The translations under genes and the position numbers were made by a program. This document shows positions 56,094 to 64,000 of a stretch of DNA of 64,000 nucleotides, piece after piece. How positions within the stretch are numbered: the first letter of the stretch is position 1; every line of letters starts with the position of its first letter. The notes under the pieces were generated by a model. It made no database searches, was not told the DNA's origin, and worked only from the letters and a program-made list of their open reading frames with translations. Source of the stretch: CAWBRT01 sp963819175 (GTDB taxonomy: Bacteria > Acidobacteriota > Terriglobia > Terriglobales > Acidobacteriaceae); the NCBI GenBank assembly GCA_963819175.1, contig CAWFVJ010000024.1:124001-188000 (forward strand), read 5' to 3'.

Positions 56094-56555
56094 ATGGCGA
56101 CCGAACAGAAGAAAACGATTCCGGACATTTTTGTGGAAGGCGCACGTAAAGGATGGGCCGTCGGGACCGGCAGCATCCTGCCGAACGTACTCATGGCATA
56201 CGTGCTGATTCAGGTTCTCCGCGTTTCCGGCGCGCTCGACGTATTAGGAAGAATTTTTGATCCGATCATGGCGGTCTTCGGACTGCCGGGCAAAGCGGCG
56301 ATGGTATTGATGGGGGCCTGGATGTCCATGGCCGGAGGCGCCGGAGTGGCTGCTAGTCTATATACGTCAAATGCGCTCAACAAAACACAAGTGACGATCC
56401 TGCTGCCGGCGATATTCCTCATGGGAGCGCAGGTTCAGTACATGGGCCGCTGCCTGGGAACTGCGGGAGTGAAGTCCAAGCATTATCCGGCGCTGTTTGC
56501 CATCAGTATTCTGAACGCAGCCATCAGCATGTTCGTCATGCGATTCTTCGCATAA
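56094..56555 (+). CDS. yjiG: Nucleoside-recognition-domain membrane protein, YjiG-like
   Basis: A 153-residue partner of the previous protein, with about four helices and the signature VLMGAWMSMAGGAGVAASLY, mirroring the other subunit's glycine-rich loop. Length equals that of E. coli YjiG. ATG 56094 is preceded by GAGGAG inside the end of the upstream gene, so translation is coupled. The M20 gene begins 22 bases on. Confidence 0.82.
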   Translation: MATEQKKTIPDIFVEGARKGWAVGTGSILPNVLMAYVLIQVLRVSGALDVLGRIFDPIMAVFGLPGKAAMVLMGAWMSMAGGAGVAASLYTSNALNKTQVTILLPAIFLMGAQVQYMGRCLGTAGVKSKHYPALFAISILNAAISMFVMRFFA

Positions 56556-56577
56556 GAATCGGCGAGGAGAGAAAAGA

Positions 56578-57687
56578 ATGAACGAAATAGAAGCCAGAAT
56601 CCAGGCAACCTATGATGCGTTGCATGCGATGCCGGAGGTTGGCTTTACCGAGCATCGGACGTCGGCATGGCTGGCGGAAAGGATCAAAGCCGCCGGATTT
56701 AATGTGATGACCGGCGTCGGTGGTACGGGCGTCGTCGCGACCCTGAAGGGAAAAGAGCCCGGTCCGACAGTCGCACTGCGGGCCGACATGGACGCTTTGG
56801 CATACACGATGAATGGGAAAGACGTCTGTGTTCACTCCTGCGGACATGATGCGCACTCTTCCATGGTGTTGACTGCCGCCGAAGAACTGGCGAAAGCCGG
56901 AATACGGCGAGGCACGCTGAAGATCCTCTTCCAGCCAGCCGAAGAAATACTTTTCGGTGCGCTTAAGATGATCGAAGCTGGTGCGCTTGACGATGTGGAC
57001 GTAGTGATCGGCATGCACCTCAGACCCATCCAGGAAGCGAAGACCGGGCAAGCTACGCCGGCTCTATACCACGGCTCCAGCTACATAATGGAAGCGACGA
57101 TCAACGGTCGTACCGCCCATGGTGCCAGGCCTCACCTGGGGATCAATGCCATTGATGCTGCAGCGGCTGTCGTCAACGCCGTAAATGCGATTCACCTCAA
57201 TCCCGTGGTGCCCTGGACCTGCAAGGTGACCAAGCTTCATGCAGGTGGAGCAACCCTGAATGCAATTCCTGATAAGGCCGAGATGGCGCTGGACCTGAGA
57301 ACTCAGCAGAACGCCGACATGGAGACGCTTATCGAGAAAGCGGAGAAGGCGATTAAAGCCGGGGCGGCAACGGTGGGGGCGACAGCTGAGACACATATAA
57401 GAGGCGGAGTTCCTGGAGCAGAGTATCACCCGGAGATTATTGAACTTGCCCGGGAAGCAATCCGTGCGGTGCTGGGCGAAAAAGGATTGCTCGACCCGAT
57501 CGTGACCCCTGGCGGCGAAGATTTCCACTATTTCGTAAAGAAAAGGCCGAAGCTCAAAGTCGGCTACCTGGGACTTGGATGCAATTTGACACCGGGGCTG
57601 CACGATCCGACGATGACGTTCGACCGGTCAGCGATGATTCACGGTACTGATATTCTTCTGCACATGACCCGAAAGCTGCTGAACTGA
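56578..57687 (+). CDS. M20-family amidohydrolase (N-acyl-amino-acid/hippurate hydrolase type)
   Basis: A 369-residue di-metal amidohydrolase of the M20D group. Zinc ligands are in VCVHSCGHDAHSSM, FQPAEEILFGALKM and the C-terminal TPGGEDFHYF; the lid domain spans about residues 175-290 (GRTAHGARPHLGINAIDAAA). It removes acyl groups from amino acids or hydrolyses related amides in the cytoplasm. GAGGAGAG precedes ATG 56578. It follows the YjiH/YjiG pair and precedes an amidase gene, forming an uptake-and-hydrolysis operon. Confidence 0.9.
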   Translation: MNEIEARIQATYDALHAMPEVGFTEHRTSAWLAERIKAAGFNVMTGVGGTGVVATLKGKEPGPTVALRADMDALAYTMNGKDVCVHSCGHDAHSSMVLTAAEELAKAGIRRGTLKILFQPAEEILFGALKMIEAGALDDVDVVIGMHLRPIQEAKTGQATPALYHGSSYIMEATINGRTAHGARPHLGINAIDAAAAVVNAVNAIHLNPVVPWTCKVTKLHAGGATLNAIPDKAEMALDLRTQQNADMETLIEKAEKAIKAGAATVGATAETHIRGGVPGAEYHPEIIELAREAIRAVLGEKGLLDPIVTPGGEDFHYFVKKRPKLKVGYLGLGCNLTPGLHDPTMTFDRSAMIHGTDILLHMTRKLLN

Positions 57688-57733
57688 CAGGTCTGCAACG
57701 GAGACAGGCGTGAACGCCTGCCGGAGGAGAGAG

Positions 57734-59224
57734 ATGACAACGGGGATACATGGAGTCAGCGCCGGAAGGCAGATGCAGCCGTCCGTGCCACAGCTGGTAA
57801 TGATGGACGCGCTGGAGCTCTCACAGGCGATCAGGTCGAAACGAGTCTCCTGCACCGAGGTCATGGCCGCGTATCTGGACCACATCGAGCGCACCAACCC
57901 CAAGGTGAATGCCATCGTCTCGCTGCAAGATCGGGATGGATTGATGCAGCAGTCGGCGGCGCGTGATCAGCAACTGGCGCGCGGCCAGTATATGGGATGG
58001 ATGCACGGCTTTCCCCAAGCGGTGAAAGACAATGTCGTGACCAAAGGCATCCGGACGACCTCGGGGTCGCCGCTGCTGGACACGGTGCCCCAGGTTGATG
58101 CAACCTTCGTCAGCCGACTGAAGAAGAGCGGCGCCATCGTCATTGGCAAGACCAACACGCCGGAATTCTGCATGGGCTCGCAGACTTACAACCCAATTTT
58201 CGGCACCACGTTGAACGCCCATGCGCCGTCAAAGACCTGCGGCGGCAGCAGCGGCGGCGCGGCGGTCTCGCTGGCGCTGCGCATGGTGCCGGTGGCCGAC
58301 GGCAGCGACCTTATGGGTTCGCTGCGCAACCCGGCCGCGTTTAACAACGTTGTCGCGCTGCGGCCGTCTTATGCACGCATTCCCGTTGGTCCCAGCCCTG
58401 AAATATACGTACATCAACTGAATGCCGCGGGACCGATGGGGCGCAGCGTTGCGGATGTGGCCATGCTGCTCTCGGTAATGGCCGGACACGACCCGGCGGA
58501 GCCCAACACCATCGAGCAAGACCCGCTGACATTTGCCGCGCCGCTCGATCGCGACTTCAAGGGAACGCGCATTGGCTGGCTGGGGAATCTTGGCGGCTAT
58601 CTGGCTATGGAACCGGGAGTGATGGAGCTCTGTGAGAGCTCGCTTAAGACGTTCGAGTCCGTCGGATGCACCGTTGAAGAGGCTCGCCTGGAATTCCCGC
58701 TGGAGCAGATGTGGGAGATGTGGCTTACACTCCGCGCCTGGCTGAATTCCGGAAGGTACCTGGCGTTGTACAGCGATCCGGCCAAGCGCGCTCTGATGAA
58801 GCCGGAAGCGCAATGGGAGATTGAGCGCGGACTGAAATTAACGGCGATGGATGTCTACAAGGCCTGGGTCGCGCGCACTAACTGGTATGGGATGATGCTC
58901 AAGTTGTTCGAGCGTTATGAGTATCTGTTGCTGCCGAGCGCTCAGGTGTTCCCCTTCGACGCCACCACCCACTGGCCCAAGACGATCAACGGCAAAACCA
59001 TGGACACCTATCACCGCTGGATGGAGGTTGTGGTTCCCGCGTCGCTGACCGGCTCCCCGGTCATCAGCATGCCTGTTGGTTTCAGCCAGGACGGGCTGCC
59101 GATGGGCATGCAGATCATCGGCCGGAATCATGCGGATTTTGCCGTGCTGCAACTCGCCTACGCCTACGAGCAGGCCACAAACTGGGTTGGCAAGCACCTG
59201 CCATCGCTGATCAACCCTGTTTGA
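57734..59224 (+). CDS. Amidase signature family enzyme
   Basis: A 496-residue amidase. The Ser-cisSer-Lys triad is recognisable: Lys in GFPQAVKDNVVTKGIRT, the cis-Ser in CGGSSGGAAVSLAL and the nucleophile Ser in DGSDLMGSLRNPAAF, where the usual DxGGSIR reads DLMGSLR. Other family segments: KSGAIVIGKTNTPEFCMGSQ and AAGPMGRSVADVAMLLSVMA, PVISMPVGFSQDGLPMGMQI. ATG 57734 follows GGAGGAGAG. It ends the one-strand run that starts at 54743. The amide substrate is unknown; the group includes indoleacetamide and other small-amide hydrolases. Confidence 0.9.
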   Translation: MTTGIHGVSAGRQMQPSVPQLVMMDALELSQAIRSKRVSCTEVMAAYLDHIERTNPKVNAIVSLQDRDGLMQQSAARDQQLARGQYMGWMHGFPQAVKDNVVTKGIRTTSGSPLLDTVPQVDATFVSRLKKSGAIVIGKTNTPEFCMGSQTYNPIFGTTLNAHAPSKTCGGSSGGAAVSLALRMVPVADGSDLMGSLRNPAAFNNVVALRPSYARIPVGPSPEIYVHQLNAAGPMGRSVADVAMLLSVMAGHDPAEPNTIEQDPLTFAAPLDRDFKGTRIGWLGNLGGYLAMEPGVMELCESSLKTFESVGCTVEEARLEFPLEQMWEMWLTLRAWLNSGRYLALYSDPAKRALMKPEAQWEIERGLKLTAMDVYKAWVARTNWYGMMLKLFERYEYLLLPSAQVFPFDATTHWPKTINGKTMDTYHRWMEVVVPASLTGSPVISMPVGFSQDGLPMGMQIIGRNHADFAVLQLAYAYEQATNWVGKHLPSLINPV

Positions 59225-59863
59225 AATCGCGCTTACTCTTCGGCTGTCGAAGGCGTCGGCGACCTGGAGCATGCCGTAGATCCGTGTGGGGAAGGAATAA
59301 CGCCTACCAACGGCTCGGCCGGTTTCATCACACTTTCATGCAGTCGCCTGCCGGACGCTTGAACCTACTGAGTCCACACAACATTTGGACTCCGAAGGCG
59401 CCCGATGAATGCCGCCCGTATATCAATGGGCAGAACGGTAACAATGGGAACCCATCACGATCGGGCTACGTGAATGTCGATGCCCACCGTGTCATGCTCA
59501 GTGCAGATCGGTCGGGAAATGCCAACGATCGAGTCCACACGATGATTGCGACTGCACTAAAGCGTCGGGCGATCGACTTACAGCCCTAACGGTGACGTCC
59601 CCATGACCGAGGGCGGTGAATGAATTTTGCATGCCTTTGGAGCCGTTTTTGTAACCTGGCAATCCGGGACACGGCCCAGCTTGTGGATGCGCAAGCTATG
59701 GCAAGAGGCTCTAGCGTCAAGGCGCTCGGTCTGGGTCGCAATTTTGAGGTGAAGCTAAAATCCGAAATGCACCTGCGGAAGTCGAACGCAAGACACGATT
59801 GTGTCAATCTCCTCAATCAGAAAAGTTTTTGTGATGGCCCGCGAGTGATAGAATTGAGACGAT
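59225..59863. other. Gene-free region before the tRNA-Val pair
   Basis: About 640 bases in which no reading frame resembles a protein family and codon use looks random. Its 3' end may hold the tRNA promoter: TAGAAT at 59849-59854 with TTTTTG 17 bases upstream. It may be the scar of the former mobile island whose integrase lies at 60098. Confidence 0.4.
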
Positions 59864-59909
59864 AGGCGCGTAGCTCAGTTGGTTAGAGCGCTACCTTGAC
59901 ACGGTAGAG
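59864..59909 (+). pseudogene. Truncated tRNA-Val (GAC), 5' two thirds only
   Basis: AGGCGCG-TAGCTCAGTTGGTTAGAGC, then the anticodon arm CTACC-TTGACAC-GGTAG with anticodon GAC. After GAG at 59909 the tRNA sequence stops and no T-arm or matching acceptor strand follows. The anticodon stem differs from the intact copy (CTACC/GGTAG against CTTCC/GGAAG) with compensating changes, so it was once a separate gene and not a recent copy. Confidence 0.75.
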
Positions 59910-60017
59910 CTAAGAATCTACAGTGTACGAAGCAAGTGCCGCAGGGTCAGTCGGTTGCAGCGATTTCTCGGGTTCAGCTTGCACCCGTCTTGCACCCGGT
60001 GAACCCCGTCGAAATTT

Positions 60018-60094
60018 AGGCCCGTAGCTCAGTTGGTTAGAGCGCTTCCTTGACACGGAAGAGGTCGATGGTTCGAGTCCATTCGGGCCTACCA
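60018..60094 (+). tRNA. tRNA-Val (GAC)
   Basis: A complete cloverleaf of 77 bases: acceptor AGGCCCG pairs with CGGGCCT, D-arm GCTC-AGTTGGTTA-GAGC, anticodon arm CTTCC-TTGACAC-GGAAG with anticodon GAC, T-arm ATGG-TTCGAGT-CCAT, discriminator A and encoded CCA. The decayed integrase gene ends 3 bases after it. Confidence 0.97.
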
Positions 60095-60097
60095 TCA

Positions 60098-60643
60098 TTA
60101 TTGTGTTCTCTCCGTTGCTGTTTTCGGCAGCAACATCGCTTCCAGCATCGCCCCAGACGCGAGCATACGATCTTCGCTTACGCTCTTTGCGTATAGCTGA
60201 AGTGTCGTGCGAACGTTCGCGTGCCGCAGGAGTTCTTGAACCGTTTTGGGGCCAGTTTTCGTGCATACGAGGAACGAGGCCAACGAATGCCTCAGGTTGT
60301 GGAAGCCAAACCGAACCGAGTCACCCTCAGCCAATGTCCCAGCTTTTACAGCGGCAGGGCGAAGATAGCTCTGCGCCATGATGCCGCCGAGCCTGGGTTG
60401 CCGACCGTGGCACCGTTCGCTGGGGAACACCCAATCGCTTGGCTTGGCATACGTCGTCTCGCCGTGCCACGCTTGCAGGTACGAAGCCAACAGTGGGTGC
60501 ATCGGTACGGGTGCTGCACTGGCGTCGCTTTTCGGGTCCCCAATTTCTCCGAGTGACCAGGACCGGCGAATGTTAATCTGCGCCTGCTGCCAGTCACAAT
60601 CTTTCCACTTCAAACCCGAAGGTTTCTTCTCTCGACTGCTCAC
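60098..60643 (-). pseudogene. Decayed tyrosine-recombinase (integrase), catalytic domain only
   Basis: 181 codons of the C-terminal catalytic domain. The first catalytic Arg is probably in SSREKKPSGLKWKDCDW, at the very start; the HxxR box is FHNLRHSLASFL; the second His is in LLRHANVRTTLQLYAKS, whose Tyr is the nucleophile. The N-terminal DNA-binding domain is missing and the sequence upstream belongs to the next gene cluster. It abuts the 3' end of tRNA-Val, the classic position for an integrase of an island inserted in a tRNA gene. The island itself is gone or rearranged. Confidence 0.8.
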
Positions 60644-60691
60644 GCTGGGCGCTCTCGCTATTGCGCTGCATCCTGGAATGCGCTGTGCGGC

Positions 60692-62092
60692 CTATGCCTG
60701 GTCCGCCAGCGCCCGCAGCGGAATCGGTTTGATCGGAAGTCGCGGCGTATCGATATGAACCGATTGCAGCGGCATACCCGTCTTCCTGGCGATTAACTGG
60801 GCGATGACATGGGCGCACATCCGCCCTTGGCAGGGTCCCATTCCCGCCCGGGTTTGAATCTTCACTCCCCGAACGGTGAAATCGTTCTCCGCCCCGATGG
60901 CAGCCAGGATACGTCCCGCCGGTACGCTCTCGCAACGGCAGATGATGGTCTCATCGGTGATCAAGTCCAGCAGACCGGGCTTAAGCTGCATCATTGTTCC
61001 CGCTTTGGCGGCGAATTCTCTGGCACGCGCCAGCCGCTTGCGAGTTTCCCCCTCCTGCTTTGAACTGCTCCCGGGGCCGAGCTTGCCGAGCGCTCGGGCC
61101 GCGGCAATTCCGGCGATCCTGCCCTCCTCGAGAGCGACATCCGCGCCGCCGATGCCGCCTACTTCGCCCGCCACGTACACTCCCTCGACGCTGGTCTGCT
61201 GGCCGGAGTCGTGCCATGTCACCCAACCTCCGGCCGCCTCGCTGAACTCATGCTTGCACCCAAAGTTTCGCGTCAACTGCAAGGACGGCAGAAAGCCATA
61301 GGATAGGCAAAGTGTATCGGCCTCCAGAGTTCGCTCGGTTCCAGGGATGACGCGCCAGTTCTCATCCACCTGAGCTATTACGACCGCCTCGAGTTGATTG
61401 CTGCCCAAGGCGCGGACAGGAACGTGACTGTGACGATACGGGATGCGAGCCTTTTTGATCGTCATCCAGTACCGCATGCCTTCTCGCATCTTTCCCCAGT
61501 GGCCCAGAAAACGCAGCGCGTTCTCCATGGAAATCGGTGGACGGTCGGAGGCCTCCAGAATAGCCGCTACCTCCGCCCCGGCTTCAAAGAGTTGGCTGGC
61601 GACCTTCAACTGTAACGGACCAACTCCGGCCAGAACCACGCGGCGTCCAGGCAGAACACGGTGTCTCACCAACAAGGACTGGGCGGCCCCTCCCATCATC
61701 ACTCCGGGAAGGGTCCAGCCGGGGAATGGGACCGGCATTTCTTGCGCGCCCGGTGCCAGAATCATCTTCAGGGCTCGCAGCTCCTCGGTCCGTCCCTGCC
61801 GGTAGATTCCAAGTGTCCCGTCCGGAAAGATCGACCAGACAAGGGCGTCCGTGAGGAATTCAACGTTAGCGTGCCTGACGCGTTCGATCAGCTCGACGCC
61901 CTCGGCATACTGCTCGCCTTCGGCCTGCAGCTTCTTCAGCCGAAACGCATCCGGGATCTGCTTGTAGAACTGGCCTCCGGGAGTGGGCGATTCGTCGATC
62001 AGGACGACTTGGGCTCCTGCTTGTGCGGCCTCGAGCGCCGCAGTCAGGCCTGCCGGGCCCCCGCCTACGATCGCTACCTCGACCTCTCTCAC
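60692..62092 (-). CDS. FAD-dependent oxidoreductase subunit, HcnB/LhpF/OoxA type
   Basis: A 466-residue flavoprotein subunit. FAD site EVAIVGGGPAGLTAALEAAQ with GGQFYKQIP; NAD-type second fold VVLAGVGPLQLKVASQLFEAG; a third motif, SVEGVYVAGEVGGIGGADVA; and a C-terminal BFD-like [2Fe-2S] region with four cysteines (IICRCESVPAG and GPCQGRMCAHV). Such subunits belong to hydrogen cyanide synthase, D-hydroxyproline dehydrogenase or opine oxidase complexes. Its ATG overlaps the stop of the small [2Fe-2S] gene (ATGA). Which amino acid it oxidises is not readable. Confidence 0.87.
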   Translation of the reverse strand: MREVEVAIVGGGPAGLTAALEAAQAGAQVVLIDESPTPGGQFYKQIPDAFRLKKLQAEGEQYAEGVELIERVRHANVEFLTDALVWSIFPDGTLGIYRQGRTEELRALKMILAPGAQEMPVPFPGWTLPGVMMGGAAQSLLVRHRVLPGRRVVLAGVGPLQLKVASQLFEAGAEVAAILEASDRPPISMENALRFLGHWGKMREGMRYWMTIKKARIPYRHSHVPVRALGSNQLEAVVIAQVDENWRVIPGTERTLEADTLCLSYGFLPSLQLTRNFGCKHEFSEAAGGWVTWHDSGQQTSVEGVYVAGEVGGIGGADVALEEGRIAGIAAARALGKLGPGSSSKQEGETRKRLARAREFAAKAGTMMQLKPGLLDLITDETIICRCESVPAGRILAAIGAENDFTVRGVKIQTRAGMGPCQGRMCAHVIAQLIARKTGMPLQSVHIDTPRLPIKPIPLRALADQA

Positions 62093-62406
62093 CTTGGTTC
62101 CTCCAATTCGTTCACTGTGAAGATGCGCATGCCATCCTGAACGGGCGCGACGCAGGCACGCACTCGTTCACCACCGGCCACGGTGACCAGGCATTCAAAG
62201 CAAACTCCCATGCCACAGAAGATGCCGCGCGGTTGATTCTCCGGATGGGTATGTCTCAAAACGCGGCGGCCCGAAGCGAGCATGGCTGCCGCAACGGACT
62301 CTCCCTCGAAGGCCGGAATGATCTCTCCATCCACCGTGATTTGAACCGGCCGACCGCGTTCCACATTCGCGTCTAGCCGGACCGACGCCTGTTTGCTGTT
62401 CTCCAT
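62089..62406 (-). CDS. Small [2Fe-2S] subunit, HcnA/LhpE type
   Basis: A 105-residue ferredoxin-like protein. The cluster cysteines lie in GIFCGMGVCFECLVTV and RVRACVAPVQDG; the N-terminal part (VQITVDGEIIPAFEGESVAA) has the beta-grasp fold. It passes electrons from the flavin subunits. ATG 62406, with GGAAGG at 4 bases, is preferred to longer readings. It lies between the two flavin subunit genes. Confidence 0.87.
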   Translation of the reverse strand: MENSKQASVRLDANVERGRPVQITVDGEIIPAFEGESVAAAMLASGRRVLRHTHPENQPRGIFCGMGVCFECLVTVAGGERVRACVAPVQDGMRIFTVNELEEPR

Positions 62407-62444
62407 GTGACCTTCCAATGTTCGGCGGCTCCAGTACTCTCCTG

Positions 62445-63569
62445 CTAGTTCATGGTCTCCACGCAATCTGCGATCATCTGTCCCGTGATCGGCGCCAGTG
62501 CAATGCCATCTCCTTCGTGACCGGCAGCCATAATGAGTCCGGGGAGATTTTCCACAGGACCCAGGATCGGCATGCCATCCGGCGTCCGCGGCCGGAGGCC
62601 GGCGAAGCTGCGGATCACGTTCACAGTGCCCAAGCGGGGCATGAGCTTGAAGATATGGTCAGCGATGGCCTTTATGCCATCCAGGGATGTGCCGCAGTCG
62701 AACCCGACAAACTCGCGGGTACTGCCGAGCAGCAGACCGCCGCTCCGAGTCTGTTCGACAATCAGACCCACTCCCAGGCGGTGCTGGCGTACGTTCATGT
62801 CAAGCAATTCCGGATGGTGCTTGGCTGTCAGGTAGCAGGCGCAGAGCAGCAGGTGCCGCACCGTCCCCGGCGGCAGCGATTCGGTAACCAGGATCTGTCC
62901 GCGCCTCGGAACTATTGGCGGCTCGTAACCATATTTCTTGGTAAGAAGGGGCGCCCAAACCGCCGCCGCATTGACCACACAGTCTCCGTGAATGGGACCT
63001 TCAGCGGTGAGAACTCCTCGTACCCGTCCACCGCTGACTAGCAGGTCGGTGGCGGCGACACCGAGGCGAAGCTCTGCGCCATGCTTGCGGGCGGCCCGGC
63101 TGAGACCCCGGCATACGGCCAACGGATTTACCTGGCTGTCGGCGGTGCAGTACGTCGCTCCCCAAAGATGCTCGCCCAGCATCGGTTCGAGCTCGCGCGC
63201 CCGCTTGATGTCGAGTAGCTCCACGGTCAAACCCGACTGGCGTTGTTGCTCGAGCGTGTGCCGCATGAGCGCCGCCTGCGCTTCGTCTTCAATCAAGCAC
63301 ATCCCGCCGCTCTGCTGGTATTCAAAGTCGTAGTCGAGTTCCTCTGACAGCGTGCCATACAGAGCCATACTCTTCAGAGCCATTTCCAGGTGGGGCCCAG
63401 GAGTCTTCGTTTGCAGAAAGAGAGTGCCGTCGCACGACCCCGATGCACCGCTGGAAAGATTCTGCCGCTCCAACAAGATCACCTTGTAACCTCGCTTGGC
63501 GACAAAATAAGCCACCGCCGTGCCGATAACGCCACCGCCAATGACGATCACCTCAGCCCCGCTACGCAT
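62445..63569 (-). CDS. FAD-dependent amino acid/amine dehydrogenase subunit, HcnC/DadA type
   Basis: A 374-residue DAO-fold flavoprotein. FAD motif EVIVIGGGVIGTAVAYFVAKRGY, then LERQNLSSGASGSCDGT and, near the C-terminus, SFAGLRPRTPDGMPILGPVENLPGL (shown in part: AGLRPRTPDGMPILGP) and MAAGHEGDGIALAPITGQ, as in D-amino-acid and glycine oxidases. ATG 63569 is chosen; a GTG at 63611 would add 14 residues. With the two following genes it forms a three-subunit dehydrogenase (order C-A-B) that could act on D-hydroxyproline, proline, glycine or opines. It follows livF. Confidence 0.87.
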   Translation of the reverse strand: MRSGAEVIVIGGGVIGTAVAYFVAKRGYKVILLERQNLSSGASGSCDGTLFLQTKTPGPHLEMALKSMALYGTLSEELDYDFEYQQSGGMCLIEDEAQAALMRHTLEQQRQSGLTVELLDIKRARELEPMLGEHLWGATYCTADSQVNPLAVCRGLSRAARKHGAELRLGVAATDLLVSGGRVRGVLTAEGPIHGDCVVNAAAVWAPLLTKKYGYEPPIVPRRGQILVTESLPPGTVRHLLLCACYLTAKHHPELLDMNVRQHRLGVGLIVEQTRSGGLLLGSTREFVGFDCGTSLDGIKAIADHIFKLMPRLGTVNVIRSFAGLRPRTPDGMPILGPVENLPGLIMAAGHEGDGIALAPITGQMIADCVETMN

Positions 63570-63658
63570 CGCCGCCTTTCCCGGCGAATACGCCGTCCCG
63601 TTGAACAACACGGTGGAGAATTCGCCATTGAAGATGGATATCCTTGACCATCAGCAAT

Positions 63659-64000
63659 CTACTCTCCCAGGTACGCGTGACGCACCTGTTCGTCTTGCGC
63701 GAGAACCTCAGCCTTGTCCGCCAACACGACGGCCCCTGTTTCCAACACATATGCGCGGTCGGCAATTGCCAGCGCCAGGTGCGCGTTCTGTTCCACCAGC
63801 AACAGGGTAGTTCCGTCAGCATTGATATCCAGAATAGTTTGAAATATCTGATTCACCAGCAGTGGAGCCAGACCCATGGAAGGTTCATCGAGAAGCAGGA
63901 GACGCGGTCGACTCATCAATGCTCGTCCGATAGCGAGCATCTGTTGCTCCCCTCCGGAGAGCGTGCCCGCCATTTGCGATTTGCGTTCCGCCAAACGAGG
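63659..64000 (-). CDS. livF: Branched-chain amino acid ABC transporter ATPase, C-terminal part (cut by window edge)
   Basis: The last 113 codons of a LivF-type ATPase. The ABC signature is TLSGGEQQMLAIGRAL, Walker B RLLLLDEPSMGLAPLLV, and the switch histidine region TTLLLVEQNAHLALAIAD. The C-terminal LivF ending VRHAYLGE is present. The rest of the Liv permease genes should lie to the right. It precedes the amine-dehydrogenase genes on the same strand, suggesting import and oxidation of one amino acid. Confidence 0.9.
   Translation of the reverse strand, partial: PRLAERKSQMAGTLSGGEQQMLAIGRALMSRPRLLLLDEPSMGLAPLLVNQIFQTILDINADGTTLLLVEQNAHLALAIADRAYVLETGAVVLADKAEVLAQDEQVRHAYLGE

Noticed and set aside
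59620..59865. An 81-codon plus-strand frame before the tRNA pair
   Set aside because: No family resemblance, no ribosome site and composition like the surrounding non-coding DNA.
59910..60266. A 118-codon minus-strand frame containing VGPNGLEPSTSSVSRKRSNQ
   Set aside because: This peptide is the known artefact of translating a tRNA-Val gene backwards; the frame runs through the tRNA at 60018-60094.

Overview
The window looks like a piece of a soil or sediment Acidobacteriota chromosome (class Terriglobia or near it). The grounds are a GC-rich genome, an Oar-like TonB-dependent receptor with an N-terminal carboxypeptidase-regulatory-like domain, a secreted NHL/choice-of-anchor/Ig-like repeat protein, a solitary multi-PAS histidine kinase, and many 50-250 bp dispersed palindromic repeats between genes. 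This assignment is inference from gene content; there is no rRNA gene here.

Layout. 1-6.9 kb: the start of a CoA-transferase, proB, an altronate/galactarate-dehydratase-like gene, and a lactate permease divergent from a FadR-type GntR regulator with a candidate operator between them. 7.4-10.4 kb: a MmgE/PrpD gene and a fumarylacetoacetate-hydrolase-family gene, divergent and both frameshifted. 10.6-20.5 kb: a large sensor kinase, a frameshifted ilvD, an MFS exporter, a secreted beta-propeller protein, a YceH protein and an HD-like protein. 20.8-25.4 kb: a catabolic run on one strand (3-hydroxyacyl-CoA dehydrogenase, Ldh2-type dehydrogenase, MFS permease, DUF6282 hydrolase). 25.4-29 kb: the TonB-dependent receptor, with its signal peptide in another frame. 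29.3-35.2 kb: a PilZ protein, indolepyruvate ferredoxin oxidoreductase (iorAB) with an aminotransferase, and a DUF485/ActP-type acetate symporter pair. 35.2-37.2 kb: a two-gene operon made of a thioredoxin-fold fusion protein and a UGSC-family selenoprotein, in which an in-frame TGA is followed by a SECIS-like hairpin. 37.4-42.2 kb: small membrane proteins, two MoeA-type genes (one fused to a periplasmic-binding-like domain) and mtgA. 42.3-46.2 kb: a FAH remnant, a zinc alcohol dehydrogenase, a DASS transporter with a zinc-ribbon head, and a 3-hydroxyisobutyrate-dehydrogenase-like gene. 46.3-49.6 kb: the repeat-rich secreted protein. 49.9-59.2 kb: a TPP enzyme, an MFS permease, a cyclase-family hydrolase, a carboxymuconolactone-decarboxylase-family protein, a YjiH/YjiG pair, an M20 amidohydrolase and an amidase. 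59.9-60.6 kb: a truncated and an intact tRNA-Val(GAC) next to a decayed integrase. 60.7-64 kb: a three-subunit FAD/[2Fe-2S] amine dehydrogenase of the HcnABC or D-hydroxyproline type behind the end of livF.

The general theme is scavenging of small organic acids, amino acids and amides: many single permeases sit next to dehydrogenases, hydrolases and CoA-dependent enzymes, with one local regulator visible. The most notable element is the UGSC selenoprotein operon, which a standard gene caller would split into two meaningless pieces at the TGA.

A caution: five genes (MmgE/PrpD, FAH, ilvD, the TonB receptor, the MoeA-like gene) carry single-base frameshifts, six events in all, with intact sequence on both sides. 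Assembly indels are at least as likely as true pseudogenes.
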